Below, one piece after another: positions 53,431 to 63,272 of a stretch of 64,000 nt of DNA (position 1 is its first letter; each line of letters begins with the position of its first letter). The notes under the pieces are model-generated. The model was not told the origin of the DNA. It searched no databases and saw only the letters and a program-made list of their open reading frames with translations. Source of the stretch: Stenotrophomonas bentonitica (GTDB lineage: Bacteria > Pseudomonadota > Gammaproteobacteria > Xanthomonadales > Xanthomonadaceae); NCBI RefSeq assembly GCF_002887735.1, contig NZ_PKQP01000010.1, positions 1 through 64,000 on the forward strand, written 5' to 3'. Both the position numbers and the translations under genes were made by a program.

Positions 53431-54645
53431 TTACTGCTGCAGCACCGGCACGCTGCGCGCGCGGCGGTCCACGAGCATCGCCACGCACCACAGCAGCAAC
53501 CCGCCCAGCGCGGTGGCAGCGCCAACGTAACCGGTCACCGCAGGGCTGAAGCCGGCGCCGATCGCCATGCCACCGAACCACGGGCCCAGTGCGTTGGCGG
53601 TATTGAACGCGGCATGGTTGGAGGCGGCGGCCAGCGTCTGCGCTTCGCCGGCCACGTCCATCAGGCGGGTCTGCAGCACGGCCGCCAGGGCGCCCATGGT
53701 GCCGACCGCAATGATCATCGGGAACACGCTCCACACCGATTGCGCGGCCAGCGGGAAGGCCAGCAGCACCAGGATCGACCAGACCAGCACGACGGCGGCG
53801 GCGCGGAACTGGAAGCGGTCCACCAGCCAGCCACCGGCGACGTTGCCGATGATCGCGCCGATGCCGAAGATGCCCACGGCCAGCGGCATCCACGATTCGG
53901 CCAGGCCGGTGACCTGCACCAGCGTCGGGGCGAGATAGGTGAACACGCAGAACATGCCGGCGAAGCCGACCGAACCGATCGCCAGTGCCAGCCACACCTG
54001 GGGACGATTGAAGGCACGCAGTTCGCGCATCGGCGAGGTACGCACCTCATCCGGATCGGGCAGCAGGAAGCGCGCGATCATCGCCACGGTGGCGATCGCC
54101 AGCACGCTGACCAGGGCGAACGCGGTGCGCCAGCTGACCTGCTGGCCGAGCCAGGTGGTGAGCGGATTGCCGACCAGGATCGCCACGGAGAGGCCGAGCA
54201 GCACTTTGGACACCGCCGCGCCACGCTGCGCTGGCGGGCTGATCGCCGCCGCCACCAGCATCGCCACGCCGAAGTAGGCGCCATGCGGCAGCCCGGCGAC
54301 GAAGCGGGCCAGCAGCATCGTGCCGTAGTTGGGCGCCAGCGCGCTGGCCAGATTGCCGATGGCGTAGAAGCCCATCAGCGCCAGCAGCAGGTTGCGGCGC
54401 GCGAAGCCGGCGCCGGCAAAGGCCAGGACCGGGGCGCCGACCACCACGCCGATGGCATAGGCGCTGATCAGGTGGCCGACCTGGGTTTCGCTGATCGACA
54501 GCCCGCGGCTGATCTCCAGCATCAGGCCCATGCTGGCGAACTCACTGGTGCCGATGGCAAAGCCGCCCAGCGACAAGGCCAGCAGGATCAGGGTGCGCTC
54601 GCGCGGCGAGAGCCGGGCGGCCAGAGGGACGGAGGAGGAGCTCAT
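53431..54645 (-). CDS. MFS transporter of the AraJ/drug-efflux group
   Basis: 404 residues with twelve predicted spans. SLGGFAIGTSEFASMGLMLE of TM1, VVVGAPVLAFAG, and LLARFVAGLPHGAYFGVAML mark it as a DHA1-type AraJ-like exporter. Probable proton-driven efflux of a sugar, arabinoside or drug; substrate not known. A perfect terminator follows at 53371-53400. TGCTGCG-A-CGCAGCA, a perfect palindrome 40 bases upstream of the start, may be its operator. Confidence 0.93.
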   Translation of the reverse strand: MSSSSVPLAARLSPRERTLILLALSLGGFAIGTSEFASMGLMLEISRGLSISETQVGHLISAYAIGVVVGAPVLAFAGAGFARRNLLLALMGFYAIGNLASALAPNYGTMLLARFVAGLPHGAYFGVAMLVAAAISPPAQRGAAVSKVLLGLSVAILVGNPLTTWLGQQVSWRTAFALVSVLAIATVAMIARFLLPDPDEVRTSPMRELRAFNRPQVWLALAIGSVGFAGMFCVFTYLAPTLVQVTGLAESWMPLAVGIFGIGAIIGNVAGGWLVDRFQFRAAAVVLVWSILVLLAFPLAAQSVWSVFPMIIAVGTMGALAAVLQTRLMDVAGEAQTLAAASNHAAFNTANALGPWFGGMAIGAGFSPAVTGYVGAATALGGLLLWCVAMLVDRRARSVPVLQQ

Positions 54646-54684
54646 GCAGGCGGCGGCGTCGAACGGGGAAGCGCGGCATTGTAC

Positions 54685-54699
54685 TGCTGCGACGCAGCA
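54685..54699. promoter_or_regulatory. 15-base palindrome upstream of MFS gene
   Basis: TGCTGCG and CGCAGCA flank a central A. It lies 40 bases before the MFS start in the 163-base region separating it from the next gene. Regulator unknown. Confidence 0.35.
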
Positions 54700-54808
54700 T
54701 TAATCAGCCGGGCCCATGGAACGCTGGATCTGCCTGGTGCGCGCTGCCCCGTGAGCGGCGTACCGCAGCGTCCGGACAGGCCCGCCGCGCTTGGCTATCG
54801 CCGCCTTT

Positions 54809-55036
54809 TCACGGATACGGCCGCGCCCTGAACGGCTGCGGCTCGGGCGCCGCCGGCGGAAGGCGCTCGCCGTGCACGCGGCTGAGGATCTCATTGGTGC
54901 GTCGTTGTTCGGCCACGATCTGTTGTAGCAGCCCCTTGATGCCGAAGATGGCAAACGGAACGAACAGCCACAACAACCCGAGCAGCGCGCCAATGAGCGC
55001 GACCAACAGCGAAAACCCTGAACCCGCAGGACCCAT
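54809..55036 (-). CDS. Small membrane protein with C-terminal coil
   Basis: 75 residues. One hydrophobic hairpin in the first half (LLVALIGALLGLLWLFVPFA), an amphipathic helix KGLLQQIVAEQRRTNEILSR and a Pro-rich tail. AAGGAAG lies five bases before the ATG, supporting translation. No family recognised. It is upstream of the MFS gene on the same strand, separated by 163 bases, and divergent from the GAF protein. Confidence 0.7.
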   Translation of the reverse strand: MGPAGSGFSLLVALIGALLGLLWLFVPFAIFGIKGLLQQIVAEQRRTNEILSRVHGERLPPAAPEPQPFRARPYP

Positions 55037-55247
55037 GTCTTACTTCCTTGTCGTTGAGAGGTGCTAGATCACCTCAATGATAGCCGTAGCGTTTTGTACC
55101 CGGGCCGCATTGCACGCCCAGGAGCATTGCCCAGTGTGCGGCGACGAAATATCACCAGTCGATCACGGCCAGTCTCGCCCATTCATGCGACAATTTGGCT
55201 TCAAGGCCACCCGTCGATGGCTGCGCGATGCCGCCAGAGAGGTTGCG

Positions 55248-56252
55248 ATGTCTTCCAGTCCAGGCTTTCCTGCCCTTATCGGTTTCGATCTGCCCGGCCC
55301 ACAGGCGGGGACCCGTTCGCAGCGGGTGATTGTCACCGCGTTGCTGGATGACACCCCGCGCGCTGACTGGCTGCGCATCCTGCACCGCCTGGCGTGGCCA
55401 TCATTGCGGCTGGATCACGGCGTCGAGCAGATCCGCCTGGTCGGGCAGGGCCTCCATTTCGTGGGTGCGATCACCGATGCCAGGGCGTTGTCGGCCTCGG
55501 TGCGTGGCCTGTTCAACGAGGTCAACGCGAAAGCGCTGGACCGCCGCCTCGCCGCGATGGAGAACCCGCTGGATGACGACGGTCCGGGCAGCGCGCCTGC
55601 GGCGTCGTTGGCCCATGCCACGGATCCGCGCCTGGACGACGTGGCCGCACTGCTTGCGATGCCGGCCGTGCCGGGCATGCTGGAGCTGGCGAGTGCGATG
55701 ACCGGCATGCGGTTCGTTGCAGTGGCCCGTGTCACCGCCGATCGGTGGACCGCCTGCGCCGTGCATGATCGTCTGGATTTCGGTCTGCGCCCGGGCGATG
55801 ACCTGGTGCTGGAGACCACCATCTGCGATGAGATACGCGAGCATCGCCATCTGGTCCAGTTCGATCAGGCCAGCACCCATCCGGTGTTCTCCAGCCATCC
55901 CACGCCCGCGCTGTATGGGTTCGAGAGCTACATCTCGGTCCCGATGTTCCGCCGCGATGGTGGCTTCCACGGCACGCTGTGCGCGTTGGATCCCAATCCT
56001 TCCAGACTCGACGCCGCGACGGTGAAAGGCTTCGAGGTGCTGGCGGGGCTGATCGGCGCGCAGCTGGATGTGCAGGATGCGCCAGCCGGGGAAGGGCAGC
56101 CAGTGGTCAGCATGGCCGAGGCGCTGTCGGTGCTTTCGCGTCAGGTGGACGCGCTCGACGCGCTCGACGCGGCCGCGCTGCCGGAGCAGTTCCGCGCGGT
56201 GAGCACGCAGTTGCGTGCGCTGGTGGACGGGGCGCGGGCTGTGGCGGGCTGA
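55248..56252 (+). CDS. GAF-domain protein
   Basis: 334 residues from ATG 55248, five bases after AGAGAGG. The first 100 residues form an alpha/beta domain of unknown type. A GAF domain follows at about 120-275 with MRFVAVARVTADRWTACAVH, DLVLETTICDEIREHRHLV and the C-terminal YISVPMFRRDGGFHGTLCAL. The tail is helical. There is no output domain, so it is probably a small-molecule- or redox-sensing partner in signalling. An upstream in-frame extension to 55077 starts without a ribosome site and is rejected. It converges on the DUF1653 gene. Confidence 0.85.
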   Translation: MSSSPGFPALIGFDLPGPQAGTRSQRVIVTALLDDTPRADWLRILHRLAWPSLRLDHGVEQIRLVGQGLHFVGAITDARALSASVRGLFNEVNAKALDRRLAAMENPLDDDGPGSAPAASLAHATDPRLDDVAALLAMPAVPGMLELASAMTGMRFVAVARVTADRWTACAVHDRLDFGLRPGDDLVLETTICDEIREHRHLVQFDQASTHPVFSSHPTPALYGFESYISVPMFRRDGGFHGTLCALDPNPSRLDAATVKGFEVLAGLIGAQLDVQDAPAGEGQPVVSMAEALSVLSRQVDALDALDAAALPEQFRAVSTQLRALVDGARAVAG

Positions 56253-56280
56253 AGGCCCTTCAGGGAAGGCGTGGGGCGTC

Positions 56281-56520
56281 TCAGCCGCCCGCCTCCACCG
56301 GCGCAAAGCGCGCCCGCCACTGCCCCTCCACCTCCACCCGTGCGACGAACATCTCGTACGGACGCACCCACAGGCCGACATCCGAATCCAGCGGCCGGTA
56401 CAGCACCATCGGCGCCAGCGTTTCACTGTGGCGTACAACCCCGATCACCTCGTAGTTGCCGCCTTTGAAATGGCGGTAGTGGCCGAGCGGCAGGGTGGGC
56501 AGCGGGGAAAGATCGGACAT
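56281..56520 (-). CDS. DUF1653-family protein
   Basis: 79 residues. The conserved DUF1653 pattern is visible: LPLGHYRHFKGGNYEVIGVV and HSETLAPMVLYRPL, then LWVRPYEMFVARVEVEG. The family is small, widespread and functionally unknown. It lies 69 bases downstream of the EAL gene on the same strand and is probably transcribed with it. Confidence 0.9.
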   Translation of the reverse strand: MSDLSPLPTLPLGHYRHFKGGNYEVIGVVRHSETLAPMVLYRPLDSDVGLWVRPYEMFVARVEVEGQWRARFAPVEAGG

Positions 56521-56589
56521 GGCGGCGGTAGCAGAGACGGGGGGCCCATTATCGCCCCGCGCACCGATTGGCGGTGATGTTCGGTCGGG

Positions 56590-58374
56590 TCAGCCGGCAT
56601 CCGGCAACGGGCCGGCGCGGCAGGCGTTGACCAGGTGCAGCACCGCGTCGGGGTGCATCGGCCGGGCCAGCTGGTAGCCCTGCGCTTCATCGCAGCCCCA
56701 CAGCCGCAGCAGCGAAAGCTCGGCGTCGTTTTCCACGCCTTCGGCCACGGTACGGTAGCCCAGCTGCCGGGCCAGCTTGATGATGGCTTCCACCTTCAGC
56801 CGGGCGGTGCGTGAGCGCGCCAGCCCGGTCACCAGCGTCTGGTCGATCTTGATATGGCTGATCGGCAGCTCGCTGAGATAACCGAAGTTGCTGTAGCCGC
56901 TGCCGAAGTCGTCGATCGCGATACGCACGCCGGCCGCCGCCATCTCACGCAACTGCGGCAGCGCCGCCGGATGGTGGTTGAGCCACTGGCCTTCCGTGAT
57001 TTCGATTTCGATCAGGCCCGGGGCGAGGCCGTAGGCATGCAGCCGCTCGGACAGCACGCTCCACACGCACTGGTCATCGAAGTCGCGCGGAGAGAGATTG
57101 ATGGACAGGCTGAAGCCGGGCACGGTCTTCTGCCAGTGCGCGGCCTGGGCCAGCGCGTGGTCGATGACCCAGCGGCTGAGCGCGGGCATCAGCGCCGTGC
57201 GCTCCAGCACCGGGATGAATTCGCCCGGGCTGATCGGGCCCAGCATCGGATGGGTCCAGCGCAGCAGGGCTTCGGCCGACACCGGCTGCCCATCGATCAG
57301 ATCGAAGCGCGGCTGGTACACCAGGCTGAACTGGTGCTGGGCCAGGCCGCGCCCGGCATCGGAGGCCAACCGGTAACGGCGGCGCAGGGCATCGTCGCGT
57401 TCCTGCGAATACCAGCACAGGCAGGCATCGGTCTGCAGGGCATGATGCATGGCGACCAGGCATTTGCGGACCAGATCCGCGGTCTCCTCGCTTACCGCGC
57501 GGAAGTCGCAGACGCCGGCATGGAACTGCGGTGACATCGGGATGCTGCCGGCCATCAGCGGCCGGCGCATGCGCACGCGCAGGCGGTCGAGCAGGCCCTC
57601 GGTCTGGTGATGCGAGTGGTCCGCCAGCAGGAAGGCGAAACGGGTCACTCCCACGTGATAGACCTGCGTAACATCACGCAGCACGTCCTGCACGCGCAGC
57701 GCCGCCTGGCGCAGCAGGGTTTCCACGGGTTTCATGCCCAGGGCCTGGCCGGCGTCGTTGGCGCTCTGCAGGTCGAACACATCCAGCAGCACCGCCGTGA
57801 ACCTCCGGCCTTCACCGCGGCGGGACAGGGAGGTGAGGTCGGCCTGGAACTGCTGCCGGTTGGGCAGGCCGCTGACCTGATCACGGCGGCCGAGCGACAT
57901 CTTCAGTTCCATCTGCGCAACCACCACGCGTGCGAGCGTCTGCAACTGCACCTGCTCTTCGGCAGAGAGCCGCCGCGGCTCACGCCCCATGATGCACAGG
58001 GTACCCAGCGCGACGCCGCCCTTGGTGATCAGCGGCGTACCGGCATGGAAGCGCAGCTGCTCGGGGCCGGCGACCAGCGCATTGCCGGCAAAGCGCGGGT
58101 CCTGGCGAAGATCCTCTATCTGCAGCACCTGGCTGGAACCCAGCGCGTGCGCGCAGATCGAGGCATGCCGTTCGTTGCGGGTCAGCGCCAGCCCCACGCG
58201 CGAGATGAGGTGCTGGTGGTCGGCATCGAAGATCGACACCAACGCGATCGGCACGCCGAAGGTGAAGGCCGCCAGTTCGGTGATCGGGTCCAGCGCCGTG
58301 CCCAGCGCAGGGTCCATCACGTTGAGTGCTTCGATCAACGCGATCCGGTCAACATCGTTGCGTCTGTCCAGCAT
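56590..58374 (-). CDS. GAF-GGDEF(degenerate)-EAL protein, c-di-GMP phosphodiesterase type
   Basis: 594 residues. GAF domain at about 25-155 (VSIFDADHQHLISRVGLALT), a GGDEF-like domain at about 165-320 whose active-site motif is changed (GVTRFAF in place of GGDEF), and a full EAL domain from about 340. The EAL residues are kept: EALLRW, INLSPRDF, IEITEG, IAIDDFGSGYSN, HIKIDQ, AEGVEN and QGYQLARP. It should hydrolyse c-di-GMP with the GGDEF domain serving as a regulatory or GTP-binding module. It is downstream of a kinase and a receiver on the same strand, so c-di-GMP turnover may respond to that two-component pair. Confidence 0.93.
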   Translation of the reverse strand: MLDRRNDVDRIALIEALNVMDPALGTALDPITELAAFTFGVPIALVSIFDADHQHLISRVGLALTRNERHASICAHALGSSQVLQIEDLRQDPRFAGNALVAGPEQLRFHAGTPLITKGGVALGTLCIMGREPRRLSAEEQVQLQTLARVVVAQMELKMSLGRRDQVSGLPNRQQFQADLTSLSRRGEGRRFTAVLLDVFDLQSANDAGQALGMKPVETLLRQAALRVQDVLRDVTQVYHVGVTRFAFLLADHSHHQTEGLLDRLRVRMRRPLMAGSIPMSPQFHAGVCDFRAVSEETADLVRKCLVAMHHALQTDACLCWYSQERDDALRRRYRLASDAGRGLAQHQFSLVYQPRFDLIDGQPVSAEALLRWTHPMLGPISPGEFIPVLERTALMPALSRWVIDHALAQAAHWQKTVPGFSLSINLSPRDFDDQCVWSVLSERLHAYGLAPGLIEIEITEGQWLNHHPAALPQLREMAAAGVRIAIDDFGSGYSNFGYLSELPISHIKIDQTLVTGLARSRTARLKVEAIIKLARQLGYRTVAEGVENDAELSLLRLWGCDEAQGYQLARPMHPDAVLHLVNACRAGPLPDAG

Positions 58375-58486
58375 GTACCGCGCCCTGTTCCGACTTCATC
58401 GCTACTATCACGATGGCAATGCAGAACCAGTGTGAAGCAGGGGCGAGGCGGATGAAGCGTTCACGCAGGCTGGGCGGAACCCTGGC

Positions 58487-58855
58487 TCAGAGCGGTGCGT
58501 CCGGCGACTGCAGCAAGGTGACCAGCTGGCGCAGGCGATAGGGCTTGGGCAGGAATTCGACATGGTCCGGCAGTGGCGGCAGCTGCGAGCGCGCATAGCC
58601 AGACGCCAGGATCATGCGCGCATTGGGCAGCACGTCGGCCACGTGCTCGCTGAGCTCTACGCCGCTCATGCCGTTGGGCATGCTGATATCGCTGAACACC
58701 ACATCGAACCCACCCGGGTCCTGCATCAGGCGCAGGGCGGTCGGACCGTCGTCGGCCGTGTGGATTTCGATACCGAAGTCCTGCAAGGCCTGGCCGATCA
58801 GTTCACGCAGGTCCTGCTGGTCTTCGACCATCAATACGCGTAGGGGCTCAGACAT
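58487..58855 (-). CDS. Single-domain response regulator
   Basis: 122 residues from ATG 58855, overlapping the kinase by eight bases. A compact receiver: RVLMVEDQQDLRELIGQAL, Asp in DVVFSDISMPNGMSGVEL, MILASGYA and FLPKPYRLRQL. There is no output domain. Likely the direct partner of the kinase gene before it, passing the signal to another protein, possibly the EAL protein encoded 112 bases downstream. Confidence 0.92.
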   Translation of the reverse strand: MSEPLRVLMVEDQQDLRELIGQALQDFGIEIHTADDGPTALRLMQDPGGFDVVFSDISMPNGMSGVELSEHVADVLPNARMILASGYARSQLPPLPDHVEFLPKPYRLRQLVTLLQSPDAPL

Positions 58856-60050
58856 GCTCGACTTCCTCAATGACAGGTAACAACAGGCGGACGGTGGTGC
58901 CCCTTCCGGGGGCGGTTTGTACGTCGACGAAGCCGTCGCACTGCGAGACGAAGCCAAACACCTGGCTCAGGCCCAGACCGCTGCCCTTGCCGACTTCCTT
59001 AGTGGTGAAAAACGGCTCGCTGGCGCGCTCGGCGATGTCCGGGGGCATACCGTCGCCCTCATCGGTCACCGCGATGGCGACATAGTGGCGGCGCATGGGC
59101 TGGGACAGATCCGGTGCCAGTCGCTGTTCGACCTCGGCCGTGATCGTGACCGTGCCGCCCTGGGGCATCGCTTCGGCACTATTGAGCACCAGATTCAACA
59201 CGGCGCTATGCAACTGTACGCCATCGGTGACGATCGGTGGCAGGTCCGCCGTCAATTCCAGCTGCACCTCGATGCCAGCCGGGCAGGCGCGGCGCAGGAC
59301 GGGCAGGGCATCGCGCAGGAAATCCTGCACGACCACCGGCTCGCGCACCAGGGTCTGATCGGCCGAGAACGCCAGCAGCTGGCGGGTCAGCAGCGATCCC
59401 CGGTCGGCGGCGGCCTGGGCCAGGTCCACCAGCTCCTGGGTGCGGTTGTCGGCGCCGGGGCGCAGGGCGATCAGGTCCAGTGCGTTGCCGATGGTGGTCA
59501 GCAGGTTGTTGAATTCATGGGCCAGGCCGCGGGTCAGCCGGCCCACGTTGTCCAGCTGCCGTTGCTGGACATGCGCGCGCTGCGCATCCTGCAGCAGGCG
59601 CTGGGCCTGGTAGCGCTCGGTGACATCCTGGGTAACCTTGACGAACCCGAGCAGGCAGCCGTCTTCGCGGACCGGCTCGATCACTTCGCCGGCACGGAAC
59701 CGCTCGCCAGTGCAGCGCACCCGCCAGCCCTCGCCGACGAAGCGGCCATGGTCACGCGCATACGCCAGCGCCTGCTGGGGCACGCCCAGCTGTTGATCCT
59801 CGGGGGTATAGAACAGGCCGACATGCTTGCCGATCACGGCTTCGGCGGTATAGCCCTTGACCCGCTCGCAGCCACGGTTCCAGCTGCAGATGTTGCCCTG
59901 CGTATCGAGCAGATAGATCGCGTGATCGCTCACGTTGTCGATCAACAGCTTCAGCTGCCGGCTTTCGTCGGCAAGCGGTGCAACGCTGGATACGGCCTGG
60001 ACCACGACGGTTATCGACTCCCCGATAAGGGACCGAACCGTAGGGGCCAT
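58848..60050 (-). CDS. PAS-domain histidine kinase
   Basis: 400 residues, no membrane spans. One PAS domain at about 32-150 ([35 protein letters not shown], with the PAC end), H-box [20 protein letters not shown] and HATPase motifs [31 protein letters not shown]. The PAS motif [18 protein letters not shown] is a sensory type of unknown ligand. It is first in an operon with a receiver and the EAL protein, and divergent from the three-receiver hybrid kinase with 108 bases between them. Confidence 0.94.
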   Translation of the reverse strand: MAPTVRSLIGESITVVVQAVSSVAPLADESRQLKLLIDNVSDHAIYLLDTQGNICSWNRGCERVKGYTAEAVIGKHVGLFYTPEDQQLGVPQQALAYARDHGRFVGEGWRVRCTGERFRAGEVIEPVREDGCLLGFVKVTQDVTERYQAQRLLQDAQRAHVQQRQLDNVGRLTRGLAHEFNNLLTTIGNALDLIALRPGADNRTQELVDLAQAAADRGSLLTRQLLAFSADQTLVREPVVVQDFLRDALPVLRRACPAGIEVQLELTADLPPIVTDGVQLHSAVLNLVLNSAEAMPQGGTVTITAEVEQRLAPDLSQPMRRHYVAIAVTDEGDGMPPDIAERASEPFFTTKEVGKGSGLGLSQVFGFVSQCDGFVDVQTAPGRGTTVRLLLPVIEEVEHV

Positions 60051-60158
60051 GATGTGAAGAAAATGTCAAGAACGTGCCGCAATCACGCTGACTTCTGGCG
60101 CTTAACACCCGTTTACCGCTTCGGGTACCATCAGGCCCCTTTTGAGCTGGAACACGGC

Positions 60159-63100
60159 ATGAATTCTGCGCCCACCTCCCGTGACCGTTGGATCTGGCTT
60201 GCGTCGGCCGCCTTGATGGCCGCCACGCTGGGCACGGAGATGGTGGTGCCGCTGGGCTATGCGGTCTGGCTGACCTACTTCATGGCAGTCGGGATCACGC
60301 TGTTCCAGCGTCGCATGGAAGTGCCGCTGCTGGTGGCGATCGGCTCGTGCATCCTGCTTGCGGTGGGCTACAACGTGGCGCCGGCGAGCAGCAATTCGGC
60401 GTTTTCCTTCGTCAATCGCAGCATCGGTGGCGTCGCGTTCCTGATGATGGCGCTGACCGTGATGAAGGCCATCGGTGCGCGCCGTGAAGCGGCCGATGCG
60501 CTGTGGCTGCAGGCCGGAGAGAACGTGGTCGGCACCAGCCTGCAGGGCGATCCCACCCCGCGCGAGCTGGCTGACCAGGCCATGCGCGCCCTGTGCGCGC
60601 AGCTCAATGCCGATGTCGGCGCGATGTACCGCCTGCAGGGCGAGCGGTTGGTGCTGGTCGGCGGCTCCGCGCTGCCGTCGCAGCTGCCCGAGACCCTGCC
60701 GGCACATGCCGGGCAATGGGGCGAGATCATCCGCGAAGGCCGCGCGCGTCGCCTGGAGGACAGCGACAGCCCGCTGGATATCGATACCCCACTGGGCCGC
60801 ACCACCGTTCACCAGCGCCTGCTGGGGCCGATCACGGCCGATGGCGTGGTGATCGGCGTGATCGAGCTGGGCCGTGCCGGTGTGTCGCCTGCGCGCAGCC
60901 TGGAAATGGCGCTGCTGCTGCAGTGCGCCGAGCCGATCGGCATCGCCCTGCGGGCGTCGCTGCTCAATGCGCAGCTGGTGGAGCTGCTGGAAGAGACCCA
61001 GCGCCAGAGCGAGGAGCTGCAGACCCAGCAGGAAGAGCTGCGGGTGGCCAACGAAGAGCTGGAAGAGCAGAGCCGCAGCCTGCTGCATTCCCAGGCCAAC
61101 CTGGAGCAGCAGCAGGCGGAGCTGGAGCAGACCAACGTGCAGCTCGAAGAGCGCACCCACGAGCTGGAGTCGCGCCAGCAGGCGCTGCTGCTGGCCCAGG
61201 CGCAACTGGTCCAGAACAGCAACGAGCTGGAAGCCAGTTCACGCTACAAATCCGAGTTCCTGGCCAACATGTCCCACGAGCTGCGCACGCCGCTCAACAG
61301 CGCACTGATCCTGGCCAAGCTGCTGGCCGACAACAAGGACGGCACGCTGACCGCCGAGCAGGTCAAGTACGCCCAGGCGATCCACTCGTCCAACAACGAT
61401 CTGCTGGCGTTGATCAACGACATCCTCGACCTGTCGCGGATCGAGGCCGGCCATGTGGAGCTGGTTGAAGAGAACCTGGCCGTGTCCAGCGTGCTGCAGC
61501 GCCTGAAGGAAACCTTCGAGCCGATGGCCTTGCAGAAGGGCCTGGCCCTGGAGATCAGCGCTGCCCCGGAGGCGCCGACCCAGCTGCTGGCCGACAGCCA
61601 GCGCCTGCAGCAGATCCTGAAGAACCTGCTGGCCAATGCGGTCAAGTTCACCGAGCACGGCAGCGTCTCGCTGAAGGTGCGCAGTGCGGGGGCAGGGCGG
61701 ATCCAGTTCGCCGTCTCCGATACCGGCATCGGCATTCCCGAAGAGCAGACCGCGGTCATCTTCGAGGCGTTCCGCCAGGCCGACGGCAGCACCCGCCGCC
61801 GTTACGGTGGCACCGGGCTGGGGCTGTCGATCTCGCGCGACCTGGCCGCACGCATGGGCGGCAGCATCACCGTCTCCAGCGAGCCGGGCCGCGGCAGCTG
61901 CTTCACGCTTGAACTGCCGCTGTTGGCCGGTGGCGGCACCGGCAACGCCCAGCACGTGGTGCATGACGTGCGCCCGGCTGCCGTAGCAGCGCCGTCCCGG
62001 CCGGCTTCCGCACCGCTGGGGCGGGCGCATGGCGAACCCACCCCCGCGCCGGCGCCGGCACAGGACAAGGTGGTCGATGACCGCGGCCGCCGCAGCCGCG
62101 CCGGCCGGATGATCCTGGTGGTCGAGGATGACACTGCATTTGCCAGCGCCCTGGTCTCGATGGCTCACGAACTGGACTTCGACTGCGTAGTGGCCGGCAC
62201 CGCCGAAGAGGCGTTGAGCCTGGCTGCCGAGCTGCGCCCGAACGGCATCCTGCTGGATATCGGCCTGCCCGACGTCTCCGGCCTGAGCGTGCTGGAGCGC
62301 CTCAAGCGCGACCCGGCCACGCGCCATATCCCGGTCCACGTGGTCTCCGGGCTGGAGCGCTCGCAGGTGGCGATGGAGCTGGGCGCGATCGGGTATGTGA
62401 TCAAGCCGGCCACGCGCGAGCGCCTGGTCGGGGCGATCCAGCAGCTGGAAGCCACCAGCCAGCGCGACATGCGCCGCCTGCTGATCGTGGAGGACGACAG
62501 CGAGCTGCGTTCGAACCTGCAGCTGCTGCTTGGCCGCGACCAGCTGGAAATCACCGCGGTGGGCACCATCACCGAGGCGATGGCCGAACTGGCCGGGTCC
62601 ACCTTCGATTGCATGGTCACCGACCTGGCGCTGCCGGACGGCACCGGGTACGACCTGCTCGAGCGCATGGCCGGCAATGATGCGGTCGCGTTCCCGCCGG
62701 TGATCGTCTACACCGGCCGCGCACTGACCCGCGATGAAGAACAGCGCCTGCGCCGCTATTCCAAGAGCATCATCATCAAGGGCGCGCGCTCGCCCGAGCG
62801 CCTGCTCGATGAGGTGACCCTGTTCCTGCACAGCGTGGAGGCCTCGCTGCCGACCGACCAGCAGCGCCTGCTGCGCGAAGCGCGTCGCCGCGATGCGGTG
62901 CTCGATGGCCGTACCGTGCTGCTGGCCGAGGACGACGTGCGCAACATCTTCGCGCTGTCCAGCGTGCTGGAGCCGCTCGGCGTCACCCTGGATATCGCCC
63001 GCAACGGCCGCGAGGCGCTGGAGAAGCTGCGCCCGGAAATCGACCTGGTGCTGATGGACATCATGATGCCGGAGATGGACGGGCTGACCGCCATGCGCGA

Positions 63101-63272
63101 GATCCGCGCCGACAACCGCTGGCGCGACCTGCCGATCATCGCGTTGACCGCCAAGGCGATGCCCGATGACCGCGAGCATTGCCTGCAGGCCGGTGCCAAC
63201 GATTACATCGCCAAGCCGATCGACGTGGACAAGCTGGTGTCGCTGTGCCGCGTGTGGTGCTCGCGCCGATGA
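60159..63272 (+). CDS. Membrane hybrid histidine kinase GAF-HisKA-HATPase-REC-REC-REC
   Basis: 1037 residues from ATG 60159. Three or four hydrophobic spans at about 11-103, a GAF domain (135-265), a long coiled coil rich in Glu/Gln (270-360), HisKA with H373 ([14 protein letters not shown]), HATPase ([31 protein letters not shown]), and three receivers with Asp in [20 protein letters not shown] and [12 protein letters not shown]. This layout is typical of multi-step phosphorelay kinases. The frame is open far upstream, but those codons are antisense to the neighbouring kinase and not used. Its stop overlaps the CheR gene by four bases, so the two act together. Confidence 0.94.
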   Translation: MNSAPTSRDRWIWLASAALMAATLGTEMVVPLGYAVWLTYFMAVGITLFQRRMEVPLLVAIGSCILLAVGYNVAPASSNSAFSFVNRSIGGVAFLMMALTVMKAIGARREAADALWLQAGENVVGTSLQGDPTPRELADQAMRALCAQLNADVGAMYRLQGERLVLVGGSALPSQLPETLPAHAGQWGEIIREGRARRLEDSDSPLDIDTPLGRTTVHQRLLGPITADGVVIGVIELGRAGVSPARSLEMALLLQCAEPIGIALRASLLNAQLVELLEETQRQSEELQTQQEELRVANEELEEQSRSLLHSQANLEQQQAELEQTNVQLEERTHELESRQQALLLAQAQLVQNSNELEASSRYKSEFLANMSHELRTPLNSALILAKLLADNKDGTLTAEQVKYAQAIHSSNNDLLALINDILDLSRIEAGHVELVEENLAVSSVLQRLKETFEPMALQKGLALEISAAPEAPTQLLADSQRLQQILKNLLANAVKFTEHGSVSLKVRSAGAGRIQFAVSDTGIGIPEEQTAVIFEAFRQADGSTRRRYGGTGLGLSISRDLAARMGGSITVSSEPGRGSCFTLELPLLAGGGTGNAQHVVHDVRPAAVAAPSRPASAPLGRAHGEPTPAPAPAQDKVVDDRGRRSRAGRMILVVEDDTAFASALVSMAHELDFDCVVAGTAEEALSLAAELRPNGILLDIGLPDVSGLSVLERLKRDPATRHIPVHVVSGLERSQVAMELGAIGYVIKPATRERLVGAIQQLEATSQRDMRRLLIVEDDSELRSNLQLLLGRDQLEITAVGTITEAMAELAGSTFDCMVTDLALPDGTGYDLLERMAGNDAVAFPPVIVYTGRALTRDEEQRLRRYSKSIIIKGARSPERLLDEVTLFLHSVEASLPTDQQRLLREARRRDAVLDGRTVLLAEDDVRNIFALSSVLEPLGVTLDIARNGREALEKLRPEIDLVLMDIMMPEMDGLTAMREIRADNRWRDLPIIALTAKAMPDDREHCLQAGANDYIAKPIDVDKLVSLCRVWCSRR

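Noticed and set aside
58917..60158. N-terminal extension of the three-receiver kinase
   Set aside because: These codons are antisense to the PAS kinase and have no signal or domain; ATG 60159 gives a proper membrane domain.
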